Position numbers and translations under genes: made by a program
The notes under the pieces: generated by a model
What the model saw: only the letters and a program-made list of their open reading frames with translations
What the model was told of the DNA's origin: nothing
Databases searched by the model: none
Source of the DNA: Trichosphaerium sp. ATCC 40318
Taxonomy: Eukaryota > Discosea > Flabellinia > Trichosidae
Assembly: GCA_038496445.1 (NCBI GenBank)
Contig: JALMLS010000309.1
Coordinates: forward strand, 1-64,000
Reading direction: 5' to 3'
DNA length: 64,000 nucleotides
Part shown: positions 24,232 to 35,696 of the stretch, piece after piece
Layout: every line of letters begins with the position of its first letter
Numbering within the stretch: position 1 is the first letter of the stretch

Positions 24232-27200
24232 TTAAGCCAATACTTTAGCCATTACAACTTGAAGAAGTTGACCAGTTGCCTTTGCATGTGGAACACCAGC
24301 TTCAGTTTTAACACGCAAATTAATCTCTCCTCCTGTTATCTTACCAAGGATAAGACAAGTGCTTGTACTTCCAACATATTTACTGCATGCCATAATACGC
24401 TGAGGATCTAAAGAAAATAATTTAGTAAAACAAGCAAGGCGCAAACCATAAAGAAAAATATGATCACGTGGCTTTTTTTTTTCTGGTTTTTTTCTGGTTT
24501 TAGTACCTTTTGGTGTTGGCGCAATACAAAAGTTGTGTGTTGATAAAACATCTGCTACTGCCTTTGTAGACATCGCTTTCGTATTAGGTAGTGTAATATT
24601 GATAAGTTTTTTGACTGCCTTCCATTTTTGTACCCAAGCAGAAGCAGTAACATCAACAGTCCTTAAAAAAAAATTAAACATACAAATGTCAACACTTTTT
24701 TTTGCATTGAAAGCAAAGAACGGATTTCTCGTACCTTACTACATCATCTAAACCAAGAGGAACACTTACAGATTTAGAGTAAGGTTGGAATGCACCAAAT
24801 ATTGTAACCTCACAAGAAACAGAAAGTTCATGACTTGGTGTTTGAGTGCTCATCTTTACAATAACAATTGCTGTTTCTTTCGAAGGTAAACCTCTATAAT
24901 CCATAACGTTTGCAGTCTGCCTGTGCCCACCAATTAGATCAGCTACCATACTCATAGGAGGAGATAGTTTGAAGGATACATTAGCAAGTGGTTGAGCTGT
25001 CTTGTTACTTAAGAAAAAGACAACAACAGCATGGCCTGGTTGGTACACCTTCAAATAAGACAGGTATACATTTGCGTCATTGAAAAGAGGTTGACTAGGC
25101 ATACGAGATCTTGGGAAAGGAAGTATCTATACAACGCGGATTAGTGAGACGATAGTAAGAAGAGAAACATATAAACATACCTCCTTTGATATGAGTTGAG
25201 TTGGGACCAAGTTATGAAGACTGAAATTAGTTGAAGCAAGTTTTTGTTTGGCGTATTCAACAGCAGCAGGTTGTAGAAGATCATCACCGATTGCAGCTTG
25301 CATAACAGGTTGTGCAGGTAGAGTATGAGCATCCAACAAGTTTGCTACAGATAGATAAGTGAACAAAAGTGGCTGCACATGACGTACGTTGCATAACTGG
25401 TTGAATAGTAGGCTGTATAGAAGGTGGCGATTGGATAATATCTGATGAGTTACTCTATAGATTAAAGGTCAGAAACTGTATGTATTTCTTGAGAAAAGAA
25501 TGTATACCTGTACGCTATTAAAAGAATCGTATAGTGAAGGACTTGAGCTATGTCTGCCCATATTAGGTGATGCATAAGCTTGGGGTGGTGATAATGTAGC
25601 ACTGGTATATTGATCTAATTCTAGGAGAGACATTGTTGGTTGACCTTGAGGTACTTGCACAGGAACACCTATACATAAATAGTTTAGATTAAAGTAGTTT
25701 TTGATAAGCAACTTACTCGTATTGATAAGCGAAGGTGCAGAGCTTGACTGGACCATAGCTGGACTTCCTGCTGGTGATAATTCTGCTGCTTGGTTGTAAA
25801 TACTCTTTCTAGGAGCAGAAGGAGATCCTGAACGCCTTTTGACTTTACGACGTCTTTTAACCTTTGCAGATAATGATCTGCCACCGCCACCAAAGAGCAT
25901 AGCTGCTTCTCGTTGATCTTTGCTCAATACTTTTGGTACTTCTTGCTTTGGTTGATTAAAGTTAGGTTGTGTTGCAACAATAGTAGGAGGTTTGAACTAA
26001 AAAGAAATATGGTGAGATCTTGACAAGAAAGGATTGTTCAAACTTACAGTTGGTTCAGGAGAGGTACGTTCAAGGTTAACTGCAGGTGTTGATGCAGATG
26101 GAGGACTAAGCCTGTTTGCAGGCTTGTTTGCCTTGGTTTGGTATCCTGTACGAGACCATGGACCAGTTACTGTTTTGAGTTCGCTTAGAGTCTTCAAAGG
26201 AGCAGGAGAAGTAGATACTTCGGCGCTGACTTCAGCCTCTTGTGCCATTTGATGGGTTTCTACAAACAAAAACATTTAGTGCTTACTGAATACGTTTACG
26301 TATGGCATACCTGCAGCTGCAATGTTCGATGGTTTGGTTGTTACAGCAAACAGACTTCCAGCAGCACTTGACTCAGCGACAACATGTGCATTAGGATTAA
26401 CAGGTGTCTCATATTGTTTGAAAATAATAGCTGGTGCTTTAGGCTTCTTTGGTAAAATCTCTTCATCAAAGTCTGGTCTATTGTATCTAAAGATATAATT
26501 GAGTTTACATAGTAACATTTTGATAAAAATCTAAGCAATTGAGCAGTAGAAGAGCCAAAAAAAATTAGAACGAGAAAAACCACATCATACCTTTTGCATT
26601 TTCCTTGGTTGATCATTGTATTAACATAACCATCGAGGAATCCAAGATTTGGGTCTACATCAATCTCATAACATGTTGAGTCAACAGGTAATACTTGTTG
26701 GAACAGAGAAGGCGTAGAAGCCATGGAGAGAATTTCTTTACACCTGAAAATAATCATCAGCTAATTAATCGAAGAGGATTACTCACCTCTGGTGAAGATC
26801 AGCGTCTCGACTGTTAACATATTTCTCAGCAAGTTCTACTAGATCAGTACAATCAAATCCTTGTTGAGCATGTATTTTTGCCAATGCAGATATAATATAA
26901 CGTCGCACTTCAGGAGCTGGAGAAAAAAAAGGTAAGGATGAAGTTTTCTTAGAAAGATCTTTAAGCGTACTGTTTGAAGGTCTATCGAACAAGTCGAAAA
27001 GACCGTGAATACACTTTTGTGTATCTTCTATAAGGTATGCATACTCGCCTAGAACCCAAGCGATGACACGAACCAAGATGGAAGGCAAAATTTTACGTTC
27101 CAACAAGTCTAAAATGCTATTTAGTAAGGAGAATAATTATCATTTTTCAGCTTACCAAGGTAGCTCTCCACAGCATAAACACGTAATTCCTCATCATCAG

Positions 27201-29310
27201 TTTCACCTTCACCTAACATATATTTAACACTTTGGATACAAACAATGGAAGAAGGAGGAGCGGTAAAGCAAGTTTTGGCTCGAAGAAGCCAAATTGAATA
27301 GAGTTTGTACCTGAACCTTCAGCGATTAGGTTGAGCAAGTTGTTGGCAACCTCATCTTGTACAAGATCTCCACCTGTAAGGAATACTCTGTTCATTGTGT
27401 CAATAAACCATTCAGTATCTGGCGAATAGCGCTCAGCAAGTGATACAATTCTTGAAACGAGTTCTTGTCTTAGGTATGTATCCGAAGTCTTTTGCAAATG
27501 TTGTACTAGTTTCTCTGATACAAATGTCACGTTATGAGGGTTCGTCATACGGTAGAGAAGGTCAAGAGTCTAATTCAAATAAGGGCGTGAGAACCGAAAA
27601 AGAATAGAAGACAAAAACATTTGGGCTTCGAAGTGGAAAGAGTAAACATACTTTACGTTGAATAGTTTCATCTGGATCACGCAAGCATTTGATGACACGT
27701 AGTTGATGCTCAACAGCATATTTTGGATTAATTGAAACAATGATGGTGAGAAGTGTCAATCCAAGGTATTTAAGGTTGTGTGCCGGACTCATCAAAAACC
27801 GAGAGATACTAGATACAAAAATGAGCAAAAAAACTTCGAAAATGAAAATGTCACCTTTGTGCTGCGGCATCTAGAAGTGTAGGGTTTGGATATATTGTGG
27901 CAATGGCTGATACACATTCGTATATAACCATATTACCAGAATTAAGGCCATTATTGGCACGTTTCATTGTGTCAAGGATAACCTCGTACATGTTGTGGCT
28001 AGCACTAAAATTGTTGTTAGAATTACATAAATAACACCACCCACGCACGTTCTATCATTTGCTCCTAGTACAGCAAGGATCTTCAATATCTTAACTTGGG
28101 TCCAAGGTGCTTGAATACGATGGTACACATAATCTTGGGATAGACGATATTCGATAACCTAACAGGATGTCATCGACCAGACTTTCATTAAAGTAACATA
28201 AAAAGTGTCACTTTACCTGCTTGAGAATACAGACAAAAGAAGGAATTAGATCTTTATACTTTCTTGGGTTTTTCTTGGATAGATATAAAAATACATCAAG
28301 GGCGGCATCCATAACAGAAGGATCTCTGAGATAAAATTAAAAAAAAAGGACTGAAATAAAAGAGTGTCACATACGGATCACAAAGAGCTTTTCTGAATTT
28401 ATCCTGAAGTTGATTCTCAAGAGCTGGTTGTCTTGTTAACATTCTATAGAATGCTAGTACAACCTTTTTACGTATGTATGCCCTAACACACATGGTTAAC
28501 AGAAGTGTCATGACATGATTTTTGGGTGCACAGTCTTACTTCTCATGGTCGAAGACATCAATTACGTAGGATATAATAGCATCAATAGTCTCTTCGTTCA
28601 TGAGGTTGGCGATTGCATTTAAAGCTGCTGCAACGTGCATGTGGTTTGAGCTTTTTAGATCCTACAAAGTGTGTAAGCGTAAGGTACGAGTAAATAGAGC
28701 GTGAACAGGGCATTAGATGTTAAATTACTTACTCTGTGCAGCGAACCAACAATCAAAACTAAGAGCTCGTGTTCTTCGTGAATACATAGGTTAATAGCCA
28801 AATACCCTGTTTTGGGTTTGTGTAAGCGATTTTTTATTTGAAACGTTGCCTAGTTTGCGTACCGACTCGCTTCTCTAGTATACTGTTGCTTTGAGTCATA
28901 TTGAACGCATGTATGTACGCTTTGGGAACAGGGACGCCAAGCATTTCGCAATAGATCAGACGCACTAAATACTCTTTCATATGCACCTGGATACGTTAGT
29001 TTTGAACGTAGGTCACAATTCAGGGCACCTTCGCAGAAGCTTGCCCAATTTTAACTTTCAGTTCCGTAGCTTCCTTTTCTATGACGCGTGCTTCCTCTTG
29101 CTTAGATTTAGCCTCTCCAATCTGTTTCAATAGGTCAAAAAACTCTTTTGAAACGCCAGCAGCGCCAAGTTGCGTTAACCAACTAGCAACACCAGTTTTA
29201 ACAAACTTTAGAGCGTTGTTTATCTTAACATTTGGTGCGTCTTTAGAGCTACCGTTGCTATTGCCATTAGACCTGCTAGGCGCATCCTGAGGAGGAAATG
29301 CGTTAGCCAT
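24232..29310 (-). CDS. AP4E1: AP-4 adaptor complex epsilon subunit
   Basis: A large adaptin in about 20 exons. ATG 29310 starts MANAFPPQDA; exon 1 ends GQASAK and splices to VHMKEYLVRLIYCEMLG, the strongly conserved epsilon-adaptin start of the solenoid, followed by ILEKRVGYLAINL and HEEHELLVLIV. Further family landmarks are QDKFRKALCDP, HNLKYLGLTLLT, MTNPHNV, YSPDTEWFIDTMNRVFLTGGD, NLLNLIAEG and VLGEYAYLI. These fit epsilon better than the alpha or gamma adaptins. After the trunk there is a long Ser/Pro/Gln-rich hinge with a basic patch (KVKRRRKVKRRS), then an ear-like C-terminal domain. AP-4 sorts cargo at the trans-Golgi network. Stop TAA at 24232-24234. Minor junction choices inside the hinge are uncertain. 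Confidence 0.9.
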
Positions 29311-29454
29311 GCTTTGTACTGTCTGTTTAGTAGTGTAATTTGGTCAGTTAAGGACTCTTTGTTCCCAATTCATAAGACTTCTCTATGGTTCGACCATAAT
29401 GCATTTTATGGTTTATCAATACGATTGGTTGTTTTGTACAAAATGTTTACACTG

Positions 29455-29880
29455 TTAATCCAAAAGCAATCCGCTAGACGAAGGTACACGCTGGGAAGCG
29501 CGAGCAACGGCTGTACGAGCCAAGAAACCCTGCGCTACCTCACCTACAAAATACGTAAGCTGTAAAACAGCCTGAAACCGCTCAGTTTGGGGATCGCAAA
29601 ACTCCACGAGTACAAAAAGTGTCAAATTCTGATTGTGTTGATGAAAAGTAATTAAATACATTTAAACTAACCGGGAATAGTACCAAGGAGATTCCTTATT
29701 GCAGAGGCAACGTTTAATGCGGCGGTATTTAAATCCTAAAAAATAGTCGTTACTGTACAATACAGCCTATAGAACAAATACCTGGATGCTAGCGGTTGAA
29801 GCGTTCGGCTCCTCGTCGGTTTGCGTTTGTGTATTTCTTGTTCTAGAAGTACGCGACCGTCGAGTCTGTGACACGCTCAT
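29455..29880 (-). CDS. Small uncharacterised protein
   Basis: Three exons of about 115 residues in total. ATG 29880 gives MSVSQTRRSRTSRTRN, a basic, Ser/Thr-rich N terminus. Exon 2 follows a canonical intron (gtatttg...ttttttag) and encodes DLNTAALNVASAIRNLLG. The third coding block (FCDPQTERFQAVLQLTYFVG, ending SSSGLLLD) is Ala- and aromatic-rich. The junction between exons 2 and 3 did not resolve in frame with the splice sites I tried, so one boundary is wrong or the sequence carries an indel. It lies 145 bp downstream in the sense of AP-4 epsilon's start and is divergent from NIP7. I recognise no family. Confidence 0.5.
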
Positions 29881-30032
29881 GGGACCTGCGCCACTAGTTA
29901 TGGACTCTAGTTTCCATCCCATCTACAGTCTGTCCAAAAAAATGTGAAATTGACTCTCGCTTACTTTGTCGTTTAGCAAATTCGCTGTTGTTTCTGACCT
30001 TCCGCACTGTACTATATTTTTTTAAACCAATC
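29881..30032. promoter_or_regulatory. Short bidirectional promoter region
   Basis: Only 152 bp separate the ATG of the small minus-strand gene (29880) and the ATG of NIP7 (30033), so the two probably share a promoter. No E-box palindrome or obvious TATA element was found. Confidence 0.5.
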
Positions 30033-30965
30033 ATGAGACCATTAACGGAGGAAGAAACTAAGATTTTTTTTGAGAAACTAGCCAAATTGTACTGGATTAC
30101 TTTAATTATGCGTAACTAATACGTGTTTTAGCATTGGTAGAAATATACAATATTTAATAGACAGAAAAGACGAAAAATGGGTATTTAGAGAGCACCTCGA
30201 GCGTATATATTATATACCGTACGTATTTCCGCCACTTAGTACAAATTACCCACTTTTTCTTATTAGAGAGCGTCTACTAAGTTCTGCATTTCAAATTCCA
30301 CGCAAAGAACTTCTATCTGCCGGTGTTTGCTTTGGTAAAATTACAAAATCAAAAAAATTTACATTGCACGTAACATGCCTTGACATTCTTGCCCGATACG
30401 CCTTGGTACGTTTGATTATAACCCTCTGATTCTTTTTATTTTATAATGGACTTGAACGTTACATTTCAGAAAATGCATCCACTTTTTTTGTCACTTCTTT
30501 TTCGTTGTTGTGCCACATGCTAACTCACGTGGTATCATGTTTAGTACAAAGTATGGATAAAATCATCTGCTGAGCTATCATTCCTTTACGGAAATCATAT
30601 TCTTAAAGCTGGTATGGGTAGAATTACAGAAGCCACACCAAGGTAAGTTTTTTACTTTCACAATTTTTTAATTAGTATTCCTGTCCACTTAGTTGTGACT
30701 TATTTACGTCTATTGTTCTCACAATAATATAACTAATTGGTTGCATAGGTACCAAGGTGTTGTAGTATACTCAATGAGTGACATTCCATTGGGTACGTCA
30801 AATCATAGAATTAAAAAAAACCCAAAAGTATTAATTTGTATTGCAGGTTTCGGTGTCACAGCGCGATCAACTGCTGAATGCAGGGCCGTAGGTGCAACAG
30901 AAATTGTATGTTTCCATCAAGCAGATCTTGGTGAATACCTAAGAGAAGAGCAATCTCTTGTATAG
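30033..30965 (+). CDS. NIP7: 60S ribosome biogenesis protein NIP7
   Basis: About 180 residues in six exons, full length for the family. It starts [19 protein letters not shown] and continues [63 protein letters not shown] and [20 protein letters not shown], ending [11 protein letters not shown]. Each of these blocks matches NIP7 (N-terminal domain plus C-terminal PUA domain that binds RNA). NIP7 acts in pre-rRNA processing and 60S assembly. The third intron (about 137 nt, ending near 30540) contains CACGTG. TAG at 30963-30965. Confidence 0.95.
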
Positions 30966-31192
30966 GACTGTAAATTAAATACGTTTATCAAAATCAATTT
31001 TCGATAAATCCCTTTTTGTTTAATGGAATCAGGGCTTACAGAGCCTCTCAGTGTATAATAGTTGAAAGGAACTAATAGTAGAAGATGTGTCAAGGTATTT
31101 GTGATGCTTCTAGAAGCTTCTTTTAGCTTCCTCAAGGAGCTGTCGCGTTCGTTGAAAAAAAAAGGTTTAAGTTCATTTTGTACATATTTAAA

Positions 31193-32084
31193 ATGGCCTC
31201 ACAACAAATCCCTGTGCGTAATTTATTCGGTGGAGCTATTCAATGCTTTGTTCCACCAGGTTGGCAAGATGTTAGGTAATTTTTATTGTATGTTAGCTTA
31301 CAACACTCTAATACATGCCAAAGTGATTTCAGAGAAGTACCAAACAACCAAGAGGTATTCACAGACGTCGACACGGGTACGCTGAAGTAAAAAATGTATA
31401 AATTCCGCCAGCGACACTCCCTACGCATCTAAAATCCATAAACAAAGTTCCCATGGCGTAAGTATTTACTAATTAATATTTTAGATCAAAGCATCATAGT
31501 AGAGCTTTTAGAGTACAGAAATGACGCCTCAGACCAAGCAGCAGGAAAATTTTATTTTGACAACCTCGCTGAAGAGAATGACTGCGCTGACGGCGAATCT
31601 ACAATCTCAACAAACGCTATACTAACACCAGCACACATGCCACAAATACCGTACGCTTTTAATCAAAAAAACGGATCGTACCTCGTTTTCCTCCTCTTCT
31701 TACTTCACCACAGCGCAGAAGCAACTAAGATAATGGTATCTGGAACACAGAATATTGCAAAGTTTAAGGAGCAAGCGAAAAATACGGTAAACTTCAAGTT
31801 TTCTCTTTGAGGACACTCAAGAGTGTTTTTTGTTGTTTTAGTTGAGTTAATGAATCTAATTGTATGTTTAGATACAAGTATACCTTGCTGTTGTACGCCT
31901 TGCGAACGTTACATGCGATATAATCATCACATTATGCACACCAGTTCAGATAAATCCGGATAGTAGCAGTGCTCGCTCAGCAGAAAAAATATTATCTCAA
32001 GAAGAGTGTCAAACTCTATTTACTGGTTTATTACAATCATTTACTATAAAAGATTGGGGACTATGGGGACCCACAGCGAACTAG
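31193..32084 (+). CDS. Mog1-like Ran GTPase-binding protein
   Basis: Five exons of about 190 residues. Conserved Mog1/RANGRF blocks are NLFGGAIQCFVPPGW, REVPNNQEVFTD, DQSIIVELLEY, KFYFDNLAEEND and the C-terminal QVYLAVVRLANVTCDIIITL-like strand (here IQVYLAVVRLANV), ending DWGLWGPTAN. Mog1 binds Ran and modulates its nucleotide state in nuclear transport. Junctions: AG|gtaattt, ACGG|gtacgc, CC|gtacgc, ACG|gtaaac. It sits just downstream of NIP7 on the same strand, 230 bp away, but is a separate gene with its own ATG. TAG at 32082-32084. Confidence 0.9.
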
Positions 32085-32500
32085 AAAAGTAAAAAAATTT
32101 CACAGTAAAAACAAATTTGTAAATGATCACTTCTGCTGTCAAGTATGCCTTTATTGAGGCTTCCCTGATTGCTATCATGCTCGTGTTTTGTTAGTAGACA
32201 ATTTTGATTGTACTTTCAATACATTGCTTTAGTACGCTTGGACAAGGGTGATTCTCTGAGAGAGAAATACAAAAATAAAATGCAATTCTGTCTAATCAGT
32301 TTTGCAACAGAATACTTTGAAACCGCGAAAGCAAGTTTTTATTTTTATTTTAATACTTCAGAAGAAGGTTTTTTTTTTGTTCAAATATTTGAAGAAGAAT
32401 TTGGTTTCAATCCGATTTATTTACACAACACGCTGTTGATGCTTGTATTTTTTTTTCAATAAAGTTACATATATTCGAAAGTTCGCTAACCAGCAAATAT
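32085..32500. other. Convergent 3' region
   Basis: T-rich sequence between Mog1 (+) and the FAD oxidase (-). The plus ORF 32208-32462 (YFYFNTSEEGFFFVQ) has composition typical of T-rich non-coding DNA and is not called. Confidence 0.4.
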
Positions 32501-35180
32501 TTAATGACACGTTTGATACCCAATGAGCGTAGCATGAGTATTAATTGGATGGTTGTAAGTTGTTTGTAGACAAACTTCAGTTCCTGTTTCGAGTCTAACG
32601 TATAGAGGAACCTCAGCAGGTAAGCTTGGAATATCAAACTTATCATTGAAAATTCTTATTTTAAGTTCTGGTGTATTTGTATCAAGGTCCTTCAAAGTGA
32701 CCTTATTAAAACCATCTCTGTATATCCATCGCTACAAAAAAGTTTAGAAACAAGTCACAAGCTTCAGAGGTCCTCAACGAAAAGAAAAAACGTACTGTGA
32801 GTACACCGTTGGTGTAATAAGGTGTCCAGTTGTTACTCCATGATTCAAAATCAAAGAGACCAATGCTACCGAGATCTGGATTGTACAATGCGAGTGATAG
32901 GTAACTATCCGTCTGCAAGTCTCCAAAATCTATGACATCATCGAACTCCATTGTTAATTGTAAGTATAGACTATTGACGATGATAATAGAATTGTCACAA
33001 GAACTCAAACACCTCGCTAATAAAAAATGAGAATGAAAAAAGAATTGATTAATTTTGAACTATTGAGGTTACCTCCTACTCCTGTACTGATATCCCATGA
33101 TCTCTTGAACATTCCTGTTGGATCAAACCTTTGTTTAATATCTTCTAGACGAGGCAAGTTTGTTCCCAAAGCATCAAACTCGCGACCGAACTTAATCGTG
33201 TTTAAGTTACCATAGTATCCTCGGTTTTCTGCCAATGAAGTCAATCGTGTCGCAATGTCATCGTACAATGCTCTGCCAGCATCGAAATCAGGTGTATTCC
33301 TGTACGAGGTCCAATAACCCCACATGAACCCGAACTCGCGAGAGAAAAATGCAGTTTCGTCACTAGGAATTGCTGCTACTCTGCCGCCAGCAAGCGCAAG
33401 TTCGCCTTGTTGTCCGATGAGAAGTGGATTGTCTAGATCGTAACCTTCCATGTAAATGTCTACGAGGCTGTCGATGAGACCAGGTGCGCTTAGACGCTCT
33501 TCAGAGACCATACCGTGACGGAAATACCCTGGTAAAAGAGTGTAAGAAGGTGGAAAAAAAGGTAAGACTCTTTTTTTGTACCTTGGAGGTTGTTCACGAA
33601 TCTGAATGTTATGAGTGAACTTTCAAAGTTATACAAGTGATAATCATTGTATGATTGTGGGAAAAGTGGTGGATCTACAGTTGAGAGGAACTCCGGGTAA
33701 ACATCAATTGCATCAACATTTATAAGAGGTAATAATCTTTGTTTTTTTTGAGCAACAGTGTCATCTCCAAAAAAGATTATCTCCAGATGACATCTTATAA
33801 ATCTTCTTGATCTCTCACGTCTTATATTAATACGTGCCATAAAATTATCATCATTGACAAGATCACTTATTTGATTGACGTTATTGTACCAATCTTTAAG
33901 GAAACTTCCAGCTAATTCTGTAGTATTAAAGTCCCAAAAAATACGTCCTCCGTAGAAGTTGCTTGTAGGAAATACTTTAGCACGGAATCTAGTAGCTATA
34001 CCGTAAGCAGGAAGAGCTCCTCTAGCAGCGAAATAGAGATCACTGTTTTGGTTTGCGTTCGCAATCTTAACGTCTCCATTCGCTAGAACAATTTCGTATT
34101 CAATGAGGGTATCAGAACCAAGCCCTTGTGTCCTCGTGAACGCTCCGAAGCCACCGTATGAAAAAAATCCGCCTGTTCCAATAGTAGGGCAATTTCCTTG
34201 GACTTGTCCAAGGTTGAATGGTGCGAGCGCAGTCGACAAGTTACCAGAGAGAACGCCTATCGCAAAAAAGATTTAGGAACTTTTTGGATTTTTTTTGTGG
34301 AGAAGAAAAGATTTCGGAAATTTTTGTGAGTTTTTATTAGCTCGGACGTACCTGGTTCGAAGTCTACCATCTCCTGGCCAACGTTAACGTTAATATTAGT
34401 CATTAAAGAAAATTCAACTTGAATGCCGTCAACAGGGAAAGAGAAACCATCATTCGAGTGTCCTCCTACGGAGAAGATTAAGTTTACTTTCAACTAATTT
34501 GAGCTAAAAGTAGTATCGGCGTAAACTAAAACTCCACGTATTTTCCTATTTTCCGTAGCCAGAAAATAAACATTTCCAGAGCTGTAGCTCTTAATACGTA
34601 CCTGAGAGAGCAGTAACTTCGGGTATATTATGTAGATTAGCAAACTGCATGACTTTTGAGACATCCTGTGTATTCATTGGCTGTACAATAGCACGTGGTT
34701 GATCAGGTGGAACATCATTAGGTAGGCGAAGTACGAAATCTCTACATTTCAAGTTAGGCACTTCAACCTTTTTTACCTCACGTGATTTTGTGTTTTAGGC
34801 CACCACTACGCGGTAGCTATAATTATGGGCACGTGAACCCAAAAACAAACAAAAAAGCTTCGCAAACTCCAAATAGGTAAACAACTTTCTGAATTTATCA
34901 AAAAAAAATCATTTAATAGATAAAGTGTCACGTGATGCTTGAGCTTTTAAAAAAACCAAAAACTTCATAAGTGAATTTTATGTAATCTAAATGATCATGT
35001 ATACCTTATTGCGTCATATGCTGCCGTTCCAGGGAGCAGAACATTGCCCATAATATCATTTTGGAGGTCGGTCCAAGGTTGAGCTGATACCAATGTTACA
35101 AAGGCGATAACAAACACCTGAAATGTCTGTTAGGGTATAGTGGTGTGTATAGAACTTACTGTAAGAAGAGTTGTTGCCAT
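32501..35180 (-). CDS. Secreted berberine-bridge-enzyme-type FAD oxidase
   Basis: ATG 35180 opens a signal peptide split by an intron (MATTLLT | VFVIAFVTLVSAQPW). The FAD-binding PCMH domain has both residues used for bicovalent flavin attachment: His in SGGHSNDGFS and Cys in GNCPTIGTGGFFSYGGFG. Later blocks are LIEYEIVLANGD, NSDLYFAARG and the BBE C-terminal region ending YYGNLNTIKFGREFD...IKQRFDPTGMF. About 180 residues follow this usual end (MEFDDVIDFGDL, TPYYTNGVLT, VCLQTTYNHP), a beta-rich extension unlike standard BBE proteins. These enzymes oxidise sugars or secondary metabolites and release H2O2; the substrate is unknown. One intron of about 270 nt (34747-35000) holds three CACGTG motifs. 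TAA at 32501-32503. Confidence 0.9.
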
Positions 35181-35696
35181 GCGTTTATTGTAAGGTTAAT
35201 AATGGGATTGGTTTGGATGTATTCCATGTGATTTTATCAGATAGTAGGAAAATATACCACCTGATCCGTCACCTCTCGAGAAGGCTGTAGAAGAATCACA
35301 TCTGATTGAGCATACATTGCACGCAAATAGTTGTAAATCACGCGCTTAGGATTGTTACGAAGGTTTTTTGCTCGTGATATTTAAACGAACTTTGTCGCCA
35401 TAATTTCAGAATGTCAGACAAATAAGAACTACAATAAGCAACAGTACTTCATGCAGACGGTATTAATTAGTTAATTTAGGATCTCCTAATACACACAGAA
35501 ATTTACAATAACGCAACTTTGTTCAGTTTCGTGCTAGTGAGCATGGTTTCAGAATTTAAGACGTTTTAAAAAAAAAACATGGTGTCCCAAATAGAAACTA
35601 AAATAAAAGCCCAAATAAGACGCCACTGCCTTGACAGTTTTTTTATTTTTGGAGCATTTATTATACACTTACCGCCTACACACACTATGAATATTG
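35181..35696. other. Intergenic upstream of the FAD oxidase
   Basis: A/T-rich; no gene recognised apart from a short plus ORF (35579-35791) that is antisense to the end of the next minus-strand gene. Confidence 0.35.
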
